Source: Intestinibacter sp034113885
GTDB taxonomy: Bacteria; Bacillota; Clostridia; Peptostreptococcales; Peptostreptococcaceae
Direction of reading: 5' to 3'
Assembly (NCBI RefSeq): GCF_034113885.1
Contig: NZ_JAXEWM010000172.1
Span: 1 to 13,507 of the forward strand
Length of the DNA stretch: 13,507 nt
Positions 7,329 through 13,507 of the stretch are shown piece after piece. The notes below the pieces were generated by a model, which saw only the letters and a list, made by a program, of their open reading frames with translations, had not been told where the DNA came from and ran no database searches. The first letter of the stretch is position 1; each line of letters opens with the position of its first letter. The translations under genes were made by a program, and so were the position numbers.

Positions 7329-9845
7329 ATGAAAAAGAAATCAATAGCTATGGCAACAGCAGCTTTAGTCGCAGCAAATAGTGCATGTGTATTTGCACAA
7401 AGTGATAACAAGGTAACTAAGGATGAAACAGTATATTCGATATTAGATGAAAATGGAGATGCAATCAAAAATATTGTATCTGATTGGATAAAAAGTGATA
7501 CATCATTAGGTAGTATAAAAGACGTAAGTAAATTGACAAATATAAAAAATATAAAGGGCGATGAACAACCTACAATAAGTGGAAACGACGTTAGATGGAA
7601 TGTAAGCGGAGATGATTTATATTATCAAGGTGAAACAAATGAAAGACTACCAATAGATGTAAATATAAAATATGAATTAAACGGAAAAGAAGTAAATCCT
7701 AAAGAAGTAAAAGGTCAAAGTGGTAGCTTTAAAATAACTATAAAATTAAAAAACAACATAAAAAAGACTGTCACAATAGATGGAGAAAAAAGAGTAATAT
7801 ATACACCATTTTTAGCAGCTGGTGAAATAGCTCTAGATAGAGATAATTTCAAGGATATAGAAACTAGTACAGGTGTAATGCTAGATGAAGGTAGCAATGC
7901 ATCTATAACATTTGTATCATTACCAGGACTTAGTGAATCCTTAGATTTAAGCAAGGATATGAACGATTACTTAAATTTAAAGGATGAAATAGTTATAACA
8001 GGTAATACAACTAATTTTCAAATTCCGACTATAATGTTTGCAGTTACTAGCGATATAACTGGAACATTAGAGGATATAGATGAAGATATGGACTTTGGCG
8101 AATTAAAGGATTCTTTAGATCAATTGCAACAAGGTGGGGCAGACTTAGTAGATGGAGCAAAACAAGTTGCAGATGGAACTGAAACTTTAAATTTAAATTA
8201 CAGTAAATTTGATAGTGGAGTAAAAACATTAGATAGCGGCATAGGAACATTAAAAAACGGAGCTGATACATTAGCAAATAGCTTGCCAACATTGAATAAT
8301 GGAGCATTGAGCTTGACAAGTGGGTTAAAACAAATAAACGATGGTCAACAAACTTTAAACTCAGGAATATCTGAATATACAAGTAGTGCCGATAAATTAG
8401 ATGCAGCTTATTCACAAATAAATTCAGGAATAAGCTCATTAGATAGTGGAATAAGCTCGTTAGATAGTGGGGCAAAAACACTTACAGATAACTTACCAAC
8501 ATTAGATAATGGTGCAAATTCTTTAAATAGTGGACTTAAGGAATTGAGCTCATCACAAACAAAATTTGCAAATGGTGTACAAAGCTATGTAAGTAATGCA
8601 AATAAATTAGATCAATCATACGACACTATAGACAACGGTATATCTTCTGCATACAGTGGAGCTAAGAGCTTAAATAGTGGCTTAAATCAATTAGGAGATG
8701 GAGTAGATAGCTTGATAAGCTCTACAGATAAGGTAGATTCATTGGCTGACTCAGTATCTCAAGTATCTTCGAAGTTATCATCATCAGATAACAGCGAGCT
8801 AAAAGTGCAAATAGAAGCTTTAGCTCAAAAGGCAGCAGCAGATGGAGATAGCGAGCTTGCAGATCAAATAGTTAGGTTAGGTCAAAGCTTACAAGAACAA
8901 TCTAAGGATTTAGATAAGGCAGCATCTAGCTTAGATCAAATAAGTGCTGGACTTAAAACTGTAGCATCTAAACAAGAAGAAGGGTTAAAATCAGTTAAAG
9001 TAGGCATAAATTCGGCTTCTGACGGTGCATCTAGCTTAAAATCAGGATTATCACAGCTTAAAGATGGTTCATCACAATTTAGCTCTAAATTAGGTGAATT
9101 TGCAGGAGCTGGAACTACACTTAACGATTCTTCAAGTAAATTAGCAGCTGCTACAGACAGCGCATATGCAGGAAGTAAACAATTATCAGAAGGAACAGGA
9201 AAACTAGTATCAGGGGCAAGTACTCTAACAAGTGGAGTAGCTGAGCTTAAAAATGGTTCATCACAATTAGCGAGTGGTTCACAAACATTTGGTACAAATT
9301 TAAGTCAATTTGCAAAAGCAGGCTCACAATTAAAATCAGGAAGTGCTACATTGTCATCAGCTACAAATAGTGCGTATGCAGGAAGCAAACAATTGTCAGA
9401 AGGAACAGGAAAACTAGTATCAGGAGCAATTACTCTAACAAGTGGAGTAGCTAAGCTTAAGAGTGGTTCATCAGAATTAAGTACAAATTCTACAAAAATA
9501 AAAGATGGTATATCTACATTAGCAGATGGTACTGACCAATTATACGATGGAGCTGTTAAATTAAAAACAGAAGGCTTAGATGAATTAAACGACCAAGGCG
9601 ATAAATTAATATCAGAACTAGACAACGTAATGGATGTAAAGGACGAATTAGTAAGTGCAGCAGAAGACTACAATAACTTCTCAGGAATTGACAATAATAT
9701 GGACGGTAAGGTTAGATTTGTATTAAAGGTTCAAGAATCAGAAGATAGTACTCAAGAACAAAATACTGATAAAAAAGAAACTCAAAATAATGGAGAAGAA
9801 AAACAAGGTTTCTTTGATTGGATAAAGGGATTATTCAATAAATAG
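7329..9845 (+). CDS. Secreted xxxLxxG heptad-repeat protein, MMPL partner
   Basis: The product is 838 aa; GGAGGGAGA lies 6 nt before ATG 7329. A signal peptide (KKK, a hydrophobic stretch, cleavage near VFAQ-S, residues 24-25) is followed by an N-terminal domain (about 27-260) opening KDETVYSILDENG and VSDWIKSD, as in proteins found next to MMPL transporters in Firmicutes. From about residue 265 to 770 runs a long array of heptads with Leu and Gly at fixed positions (LxxG, for example LNSGLKELSS), known as the xxxLxxG repeat also present in YhgE/Pip-type proteins. A looser helical segment (about 480-560) interrupts it. The tail has NNMDGKVRFVLK and ends FFDWIKGLFNK, with no membrane span or sortase motif. 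It is probably an extracellular rod that assists the transporter (inference). No enzyme motif is visible. Confidence 0.88.
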   Translation: MKKKSIAMATAALVAANSACVFAQSDNKVTKDETVYSILDENGDAIKNIVSDWIKSDTSLGSIKDVSKLTNIKNIKGDEQPTISGNDVRWNVSGDDLYYQGETNERLPIDVNIKYELNGKEVNPKEVKGQSGSFKITIKLKNNIKKTVTIDGEKRVIYTPFLAAGEIALDRDNFKDIETSTGVMLDEGSNASITFVSLPGLSESLDLSKDMNDYLNLKDEIVITGNTTNFQIPTIMFAVTSDITGTLEDIDEDMDFGELKDSLDQLQQGGADLVDGAKQVADGTETLNLNYSKFDSGVKTLDSGIGTLKNGADTLANSLPTLNNGALSLTSGLKQINDGQQTLNSGISEYTSSADKLDAAYSQINSGISSLDSGISSLDSGAKTLTDNLPTLDNGANSLNSGLKELSSSQTKFANGVQSYVSNANKLDQSYDTIDNGISSAYSGAKSLNSGLNQLGDGVDSLISSTDKVDSLADSVSQVSSKLSSSDNSELKVQIEALAQKAAADGDSELADQIVRLGQSLQEQSKDLDKAASSLDQISAGLKTVASKQEEGLKSVKVGINSASDGASSLKSGLSQLKDGSSQFSSKLGEFAGAGTTLNDSSSKLAAATDSAYAGSKQLSEGTGKLVSGASTLTSGVAELKNGSSQLASGSQTFGTNLSQFAKAGSQLKSGSATLSSATNSAYAGSKQLSEGTGKLVSGAITLTSGVAKLKSGSSELSTNSTKIKDGISTLADGTDQLYDGAVKLKTEGLDELNDQGDKLISELDNVMDVKDELVSAAEDYNNFSGIDNNMDGKVRFVLKVQESEDSTQEQNTDKKETQNNGEEKQGFFDWIKGLFNK
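8268..8687 (+). repeat. Tandem pair A of 70-residue units in the heptad-repeat protein
   Basis: The units 8268-8477 and 8478-8687 are each 210 bp, or residues 314-383 and 384-453. Both begin TLxxxLPTLxNGAxSLxSGL and share the order through DKL/NKLD and GISS. Each unit is exactly ten heptads. They have diverged at the DNA level but align without gaps. Confidence 0.75.
8427..8468 (+). repeat. 21-bp tandem duplication (three heptad codon sets)
   Basis: Two adjacent 21-bp copies (8427-8447, 8448-8468) differ at one base and encode GISSLDS twice. This is a recent slippage-type duplication of one heptad. Confidence 0.85.
9057..9476 (+). repeat. Tandem pair B of 70-residue units in the heptad-repeat protein
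   Basis: The units 9057-9266 and 9267-9476 are 210 bp each (residues 577-646 and 647-716). Their second halves are nearly identical: AYAGSKQLSEGTGKLVSGA and LTSGVA are shared exactly. The DNA from about 9161 matches that from 9371 with few changes, showing a younger duplication or gene conversion than pair A. Confidence 0.85.
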
Positions 9846-9890
9846 ATACATTAAAAATAACAAATTATTGTTTTTCTCAAATACAATAAA

Positions 9891-9924
9891 AATTGGAGAT
9901 GGTTTATATCATCTCTAATTTTTT
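9891..9924 (+). terminator. Intrinsic terminator of the MMPL operon
   Basis: AATTGGAGATG (9891-9901) pairs with CATCTCTAATT (9910-9920), 11 bp with one G-U, over an 8-nt loop, followed by T's to 9924. Outside this terminator and the putP promoter, the 299-bp gap to the putP start holds only AT-rich DNA. Confidence 0.88.
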
Positions 9925-10036
9925 GCAATTTATTACTTTTTAGATAAATATAGCGCATTTATTATTCAAAGTATTTCAAATATATTGCTTAATTTTATAA
10001 GCAAAAATAAATTTTATATAAAAAAAAATAATATTA

Positions 10037-10065
10037 TTGACTATTATAAATATTAATATTATAGT
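10037..10065 (+). promoter_or_regulatory. Promoter of putP with an internal palindrome
   Basis: TTGACT (10037-10042), 17 bp, TATAGT (10060-10065). The spacer contains the perfect palindrome AATATTAATATT (10049-10060), which touches the -10 box and may be an operator, though such AT-only palindromes arise easily here. Confidence 0.7.
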
Positions 10066-10130
10066 ATACTTATGTAAATATAATGGAATAATTGTCTAAA
10101 AATATAAGAATATGGATAATTATCAGAATT

Positions 10131-10147
10131 AGGAGGGAAAGAATTTG
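10131..10147 (+). promoter_or_regulatory. Ribosome site that fixes the TTG start of putP
   Basis: AGGAGG (10131-10136) is followed 8 nt later by TTG (10145-10147). No ATG in frame is as well placed, and the family N-terminus fits this start. Confidence 0.85.
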
Positions 10148-11644
10148 ATACAAAGCAATCTTACTATAATTGTAATTTTCGTTTTATATCTAGTTATGAT
10201 GCTATTAATTGGACTTATGGCGTACAAGAAAACTAGTAATACAGAAGATTACTTTTTAGGTGGAAGAAAATTAGGAAGCTGGGTAGTATCTCTTAGTGCA
10301 CAGGCGTCTGATATGAGTGGATGGATGTTAATGGGGCTACCAGGAGCAGCATATCTTGCAGGACTAGAAGCAGGATGGATAGCAGTAGGATTAACAATAG
10401 GGACTTATTTTAACTGGAAATTAGTTGCTAAAAGACTTAGAAATTATACTGAAGTATGTGATGCAATAACAATTCCACAATTTTTAGGAAAAAGATACAG
10501 GGATGACCAAAATATCATTAGAATTGTAAGTTCATTATTTATATTAATATTCTTCTTAGTGTATACTGCATCTGCATTTGTTTCTGGAGGAAAATTATTC
10601 TCAACAGTATTTGGTATCGACTATACAGTGGCATTATTGATATGTGCATTGGTTGTTGTATCTTATACTTTTGCAGGTGGATTTTTCGCTGTGTGTTGGA
10701 CTGATTTAGTTCAAGGTATACTTATGTTCGTGGCTATAGTAATAGTTCCATGTGCTGCAGTAGTTAGCATGGGAGGTATAGATGCTACATTAGCTAGAAT
10801 TGAAGCAGTAAATGTAAATATGTTAAATCCATTTATAACACTTGATGGATCATCTATTGCACTTATAAGTGTAGTGTCATCACTTGCTTGGGGGCTTGGA
10901 TATTTTGGACAACCTCATATATTAGTTAGATTTATGGGTATAAAGGACGCTAAAAGTGTTAAAAAATCAAGAATAATAGCAATGGTTTGGGTAATATTCT
11001 CTCTTGCTGCAGCTACTTTAGTTGGTATGCTAGGTAGAGTATTTTTAACTGAGGACTTAAGCAATACATCTGGAGAAACTGTTTATATACTAATGGTTAT
11101 GAAAATATTCCCAATTATTATAGCGGCAGTATTCTTAGCAGCTATACTTGCAGCTGTAATGAGTACAGCCGATTCTCAACTTTTAGTTACAGCTTCAGCA
11201 ATAACTGAAGATTTTTATAAGGCTAAATTTAGAAAAAATGCTAGTGATAGAGAATTAATGGCAGTCAGTCGTTTGACAGTTGTTGTGGTATCTATAATAG
11301 CTGTAATTATAGCTTTAAATCCAAACAACACAGTTTTAGGACTTGTTGAAAATGCTTGGGCAGGATTTGGGGCTACATTTGGTCCAATAATGATATTCTC
11401 TCTATTCTGGAAGAGAACTACTAAAAAAGGTGCAATCGCTGGTTTATTAACAGGTGGTGTAACTGCTATAATCTGGAGAAATTTAGGCGCTATGTACGGA
11501 GGAATATTCAGTCTATATGAAATAGTTCCTGGATTTATATTATCAGCAATAGTAATTTACATAGTAAGTAAATTAGATAAAGAACCTTCAAAAGAAATTC
11601 AAGCTGAATTCGATAAGGTTCATCAAATGAATCAAAATTGTTAG
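10145..11644 (+). CDS. putP: Sodium/proline symporter
   Basis: The product is 499 aa, close to the 502 aa of E. coli PutP, and belongs to the solute:sodium symporter family (LeuT fold, about 13 membrane spans). It imports L-proline with Na+. Diagnostic segments are EDYFLGGRKLGSWV, then SAQASDMSGWMLMGLPGA, where Asp56 corresponds to the essential Asp55 of E. coli PutP, TYTEVCDA-like loop sequence YTEVCDAITIPQFLGKRY, and MSTADSQLLVTASAITEDFY, which carries the Ser/Thr residues of the sodium site. It begins with TTG. It has its own promoter and a strong terminator, so it is monocistronic. In anaerobes of this kind proline is an electron acceptor in Stickland fermentation as well as an osmolyte; which role applies is not shown here. 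No proline-degrading gene is adjacent. Confidence 0.96.
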   Translation: MIQSNLTIIVIFVLYLVMMLLIGLMAYKKTSNTEDYFLGGRKLGSWVVSLSAQASDMSGWMLMGLPGAAYLAGLEAGWIAVGLTIGTYFNWKLVAKRLRNYTEVCDAITIPQFLGKRYRDDQNIIRIVSSLFILIFFLVYTASAFVSGGKLFSTVFGIDYTVALLICALVVVSYTFAGGFFAVCWTDLVQGILMFVAIVIVPCAAVVSMGGIDATLARIEAVNVNMLNPFITLDGSSIALISVVSSLAWGLGYFGQPHILVRFMGIKDAKSVKKSRIIAMVWVIFSLAAATLVGMLGRVFLTEDLSNTSGETVYILMVMKIFPIIIAAVFLAAILAAVMSTADSQLLVTASAITEDFYKAKFRKNASDRELMAVSRLTVVVVSIIAVIIALNPNNTVLGLVENAWAGFGATFGPIMIFSLFWKRTTKKGAIAGLLTGGVTAIIWRNLGAMYGGIFSLYEIVPGFILSAIVIYIVSKLDKEPSKEIQAEFDKVHQMNQNC

Positions 11645-11650
11645 TTAAAA

Positions 11651-11722
11651 TTTTATATTAAAGCATTTAAAAGCATTGTCAGAATCATTTACATTATCTG
11701 GCGATGCTTTTTTAATATAAAA
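11651..11722 (+). terminator. Nested long hairpin, putP terminator
   Basis: The inner stem AAAAGCATTGTCAGA (11669-11683) pairs with TCTGGCGATGCTTTT (11697-11711), 15 bp with two G-U, followed by T's. An outer perfect 12-bp inverted repeat, TTTTATATTAAA (11651-11662) with TTTAATATAAAA (11711-11722), encloses it. The inner part alone is a good terminator. Confidence 0.85.
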
Positions 11723-11747
11723 CAGATTATATTTTAGAGGTGATTTT

Positions 11748-11960
11748 ATGAGTTTAGGTTTTGATAATGAAGGAAAGTATATTTTTGTAAAGGACAAATA
11801 TTTTGAAGCAGTTAAAAAAAGCCAAGGTAAAATTACATCTGTTGAGAAGAGCTTTGGAGCTAAATACGACGGAAAGAGAGTCAAGGTTGTAAATGAAAAT
11901 AGTGGTTTAGTAGATGGTCAGTATTATGTAAATTGTTCTTGGTGTGAAAAAGTAGATTAA
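11748..11960 (+). CDS. Small conserved-looking protein of unknown function (70 aa)
   Basis: The ribosome site AGAGGTGA (11736-11743) lies 4 nt before ATG 11748. The 70-aa product is soluble and basic, with predicted strands (KYIFVKDKYFEAV, KRVKVVN) and a C-terminal segment YYVNCSWCEKVD holding a Cys-x-x-Cys pair, which could bind metal or be redox-active. I do not recognise the family. It follows the putP terminator by about 35 bp with no clear separate promoter, so it may depend on read-through or on a weak promoter within the hairpin region. It is closed by a perfect bidirectional terminator. The reverse-strand ORF over the same bases lacks such signals. Confidence 0.75.
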   Translation: MSLGFDNEGKYIFVKDKYFEAVKKSQGKITSVEKSFGAKYDGKRVKVVNENSGLVDGQYYVNCSWCEKVD

Positions 11961-11962
11961 TA

Positions 11963-12005
11963 AAAAATTAAGCGAGAGTTATATTACGACTCTCGCTTAA
12001 TTTTT
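11963..12005. terminator. Bidirectional terminator between convergent small genes
   Basis: A perfect 17-bp stem, AAAAATTAAGCGAGAGT (11963-11979) with ACTCTCGCTTAATTTTT (11989-12005), has a 9-nt loop. T-rich ends on both strands serve the forward 70-aa gene and the reverse 38-aa gene. Confidence 0.93.
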
Positions 12006-12015
12006 AGAATATATG

Positions 12016-12132
12016 TTAATTTTTTCTTGTATTAGATTTCATATTAGACATGGAATCATCGAAAAATTTGGCAATGAAATAAAATAATATAAATGTAACT
12101 ATTAATACAATTATAAGCAATATTTCAGTCAT
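12016..12132 (-). CDS. Small single-span membrane protein (38 aa)
   Basis: On the reverse strand, ATG at 12132-12130 is preceded by AGGGGG (forward bases 12140-12145) with an 8-nt gap. The frame runs 38 codons to TAA at 12018-12016. The product starts MTEILLIIVLIV and has one hydrophobic stretch of about 18 residues (3-21), then FFDDSMSNMKSNTRKN, a short polar, basic tail. The layout resembles small membrane accessory peptides; KdpF of the Kdp K+ pump is a similarly short, single-span subunit, but there is no sequence basis to call it KdpF. It lies divergent to the K+ transporter and has a candidate promoter and a terminator of its own. I do not recognise the family. Confidence 0.7.
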   Translation of the reverse strand: MTEILLIIVLIVTFILFYFIAKFFDDSMSNMKSNTRKN

Positions 12133-12208
12133 ATTAATGCCCCCTAACACAGAAAAAATGCTTTATTAATTTAAAAATAAGTAGCTAGAATCTTGAAGAT
12201 TTAAATTA

Positions 12209-12236
12209 ATAATATTATTTGTGATAATTCTAACAA
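12209..12236 (-). promoter_or_regulatory. Candidate promoter of the 38-aa membrane protein
   Basis: Reading the reverse strand, TTGTTA (forward 12231-12236), 16 bp, TATTAT (forward 12209-12214). The leader would be about 70 nt. The DNA is very AT-rich, so the match is only suggestive. Confidence 0.4.
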
Positions 12237-12273
12237 AAATAATATTAAATTTGTATTAACAAAAAAATATAGA

Positions 12274-12330
12274 TATAAAGATTGTATAAAGATGTAAAAG
12301 GGTATGTGTAATCTTTATACAATCTTTATA
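12274..12330. repeat. Perfect 20-bp inverted repeat of four TATAAAGAT boxes
   Basis: TATAAAGATTGTATAAAGAT (12274-12293) is repeated inverted at 12311-12330 around a 17-nt spacer. Each arm holds two TATAAAGAT copies 11 bp apart, about one helical turn. There is no T-run after it, so it is not a terminator. It lies between divergent genes and upstream of the candidate ktrB -10 boxes, which fits a binding site for a regulator that acts on direct repeats, such as an OmpR/PhoB-type response regulator. Confidence 0.7.
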
Positions 12331-12371
12331 CAAATTAGATTTTATTTATATTTTCTTAATTTAGAATTTCA

Positions 12372-12450
12372 TATAATAGTTATGATTGGAATTTTATGTA
12401 ATGATTATAATTTGGTTAAATAATTAAAAATTAGAAGCTTAATTTATAAT
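12372..12450 (+). promoter_or_regulatory. Candidate ktrB -10 boxes lacking a good -35
   Basis: TATAAT occurs at 12372-12377, 12406-12411 and 12445-12450, none with a recognisable -35 at 16-18 bp. The first is the most likely, with its start about 50 bp beyond the inverted repeat. Poor -35 boxes would fit an activator-dependent promoter. I see no c-di-AMP (ydaO) riboswitch in the leader. Confidence 0.35.
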
Positions 12451-12479
12451 TTACAAGCGAGATTATTGGGAGGAATAAT

Positions 12480-13507
12480 ATGGATTTTTTTACTAAGAAA
12501 ATGAGTGAAATTTCACCAATGAAGAAAATTTTAGCTGGATATTGCTTGATTATATTAATAGGAGCTTTATTATTAATGTTGCCTATTGCAACTAGAGCAG
12601 GGCAAAGAACCTCGTTTTTAGACTGTTTTTTTACAGCTACATCAGCTACTTGTGTTACAGGACTTATAAGATTTGATACATATACATACTGGTCTTTATT
12701 TGGACAAATTGTAATTTTATTATTAATACAAATTGGAGGTATTGGATTTGTAACATTTGCTATAAGTATAATTTCTATTACAGGTGCCAAGATAGGTATG
12801 AATTCTAGATATGCTATGCAGGAATCAATTGCAGCGCCGCAAATGGGTGGTATTATTAGAATGACAAAATTTATAATTCGTGGAAGCTTTATATTAGAAT
12901 TAGGCGGTGCTTTGCTTTTAAGCTTTTATTTTTGTCCTAGGTTAGGGCTTTTAAAGGGATTATATTTTTCTGTATTTCATTCAATATCTGCATTTTGTAA
13001 TGCTGGATTTGATCTTATGGGAAATTATACAGAGTTTTCATCTTTAACTAGTGTCTATGACAATTGGTATTTTAATATTATAATTATGGCACTTATAGTA
13101 ATAGGTGGGTTAGGTTTTTTTGTATGGAAGGATCTAGTGGATAAAAAACTAAAATTTAAAAAATATAAATTGCATACAAAGATAGTCGTTAGTGTAACTG
13201 TCTTCTTAATTTTATCTGGTGCGTTACTTATATTTATTATTGAAAATAATAATGTAGTTTTTGAAGAAAAAAGCTTGCCTGAAAAGATTTTAATGTCGCT
13301 TTTTCAATCAGTAACTACTAGAACAGCAGGGTTTAATACGATGGATTTAGCAGCTATGAAGGAATCTAGCTTATTTTTAATGATATGTCTTATGTTAATT
13401 GGAGGTTCAACAGGTTCTACAGCTGGAGGTATAAAAACTACTACATTTGCCGTCTTGACATTGAGTATATTATCAACATTTAGAAGAAAAAAAGAAGTAG
13501 AGTGTTT
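12480..13507 (+). CDS. ktrB: KtrB/TrkH family K+ uptake channel subunit, 3' end cut
   Basis: GGGAGG (12468-12473) lies 6 nt before ATG 12480, and the frame stays open to the window end (342 codons seen; the family is about 440-480). It belongs to the superfamily of K+ transporters with four membrane-pore-membrane units. All four pore segments are visible: TSATCVTGL, HSISAFCNAGFD, TTRTAGFN and GGSTGSTAGGIKT, each with the Gly that coordinates K+. The N-terminus has the LLLMLPIAT segment typical of KtrB. The cytosolic regulatory partner (KtrA/TrkA, an RCK-domain protein) would be expected just downstream, outside the window. KtrB versus TrkH is a judgement from length and N-terminus. It is divergent from the 38-aa membrane protein, and the shared region carries the 20-bp inverted repeat. 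Confidence 0.92.
   Translation, partial: MDFFTKKMSEISPMKKILAGYCLIILIGALLLMLPIATRAGQRTSFLDCFFTATSATCVTGLIRFDTYTYWSLFGQIVILLLIQIGGIGFVTFAISIISITGAKIGMNSRYAMQESIAAPQMGGIIRMTKFIIRGSFILELGGALLLSFYFCPRLGLLKGLYFSVFHSISAFCNAGFDLMGNYTEFSSLTSVYDNWYFNIIIMALIVIGGLGFFVWKDLVDKKLKFKKYKLHTKIVVSVTVFLILSGALLIFIIENNNVVFEEKSLPEKILMSLFQSVTTRTAGFNTMDLAAMKESSLFLMICLMLIGGSTGSTAGGIKTTTFAVLTLSILSTFRRKKEVEC

Noticed and set aside
8047..8481. 144-codon reverse-strand ORF inside the heptad-repeat gene
   Set aside because: Its composition (Leu, His, Phe, Tyr rich, low complexity) is the antisense reading of the heptad array, and it has no ribosome site. The forward gene is well supported.
8268..9476. Possible CRISPR-like or satellite array
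   Set aside because: The repeats are in frame, keep the Leu/Gly heptad pattern and lack constant repeats with unique spacers. They are protein-coding repeats.
11645..11884. 79-codon reverse-strand ORF over the 70-aa gene
   Set aside because: It crosses the putP terminator hairpin and has no ribosome site, while the forward gene has AGAGGTGA and a terminator.
12331..12479. c-di-AMP (ydaO-type) riboswitch upstream of ktrB
   Set aside because: Such riboswitches often precede K+ transporter genes, but the leader is almost all A/T and lacks the conserved G-rich core I would expect.
12431..12790. 119-codon reverse-strand ORF
   Set aside because: It overlaps the well-supported start of ktrB on the other strand and has no family features.

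Overview
The window is about 13.5 kb of very AT-rich DNA with AGA and ATA codons, strong GGAGG-type ribosome sites, type II lipoprotein and Gram-positive secretion signals, and T-tailed hairpin terminators. Protein families (UPF0291/DUF896, M18 aminopeptidase, MMPL transporter with a Leu-Gly heptad-repeat partner, PutP, KtrB/TrkH) fit a low-GC Firmicute of class Clostridia. A Peptostreptococcaceae-like anaerobe is my best guess, but this is inference. There is no rRNA, tRNA, CRISPR array, integrase or transposase gene. The region reads as ordinary chromosome with some accessory transport functions.

Layout. (1) 1-2154: the 3' end of a PLP-dependent aminotransferase-type gene, a UPF0291 small protein and an M18 metallo-aminopeptidase, all forward, closed by a terminator at 2172-2209. 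(2) 2495-3223: an orphan lipoprotein with its own terminator. (3) 3289-4981: a TetR-family regulator with a consensus promoter, followed 10 bp later by a membrane-anchored metallophosphoesterase broken by one in-frame TAA. (4) 5108-9924: an efflux-type operon with an ideal sigma-A promoter, a 693-aa MMPL/RND transporter, and an 838-aa secreted protein built of xxxLxxG heptads, closed by a terminator. (5) 10037-11722: putP (Na+/proline symporter) with a TTG start. (6) 11748-12132: a 70-aa unknown protein and, on the opposite strand, a 38-aa single-span membrane protein, converging on one bidirectional terminator. (7) 12133-13507: a divergent control region with a perfect 20-bp inverted repeat, then a KtrB/TrkH K+ transporter cut by the window end.

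How the parts may work together. Two copies of a GC-rich palindrome, TTTGGGCACGCC, lie exactly 32 bp apart. One fills the -35/-10 spacer of the MMPL promoter and the other lies just past the start site. A 9-bp half-site of the same motif lies in the leader of the tetR gene 1.8 kb upstream. This suggests that the TetR protein represses the MMPL/heptad-repeat operon and perhaps itself. The heptad-repeat protein contains two separate tandem pairs of exactly 70-residue units (10 heptads), which points to a long secreted fibre or coiled rod working with the transporter. The phosphoesterase is otherwise complete, so its stop codon is either recent decay or a sequencing or recoding event.

The most promising leads are the TetR/GGGCACGCC/MMPL/heptad-rod module, the unlisted 38-aa membrane protein, and the inverted repeat of four phased TATAAAGAT boxes upstream of ktrB.
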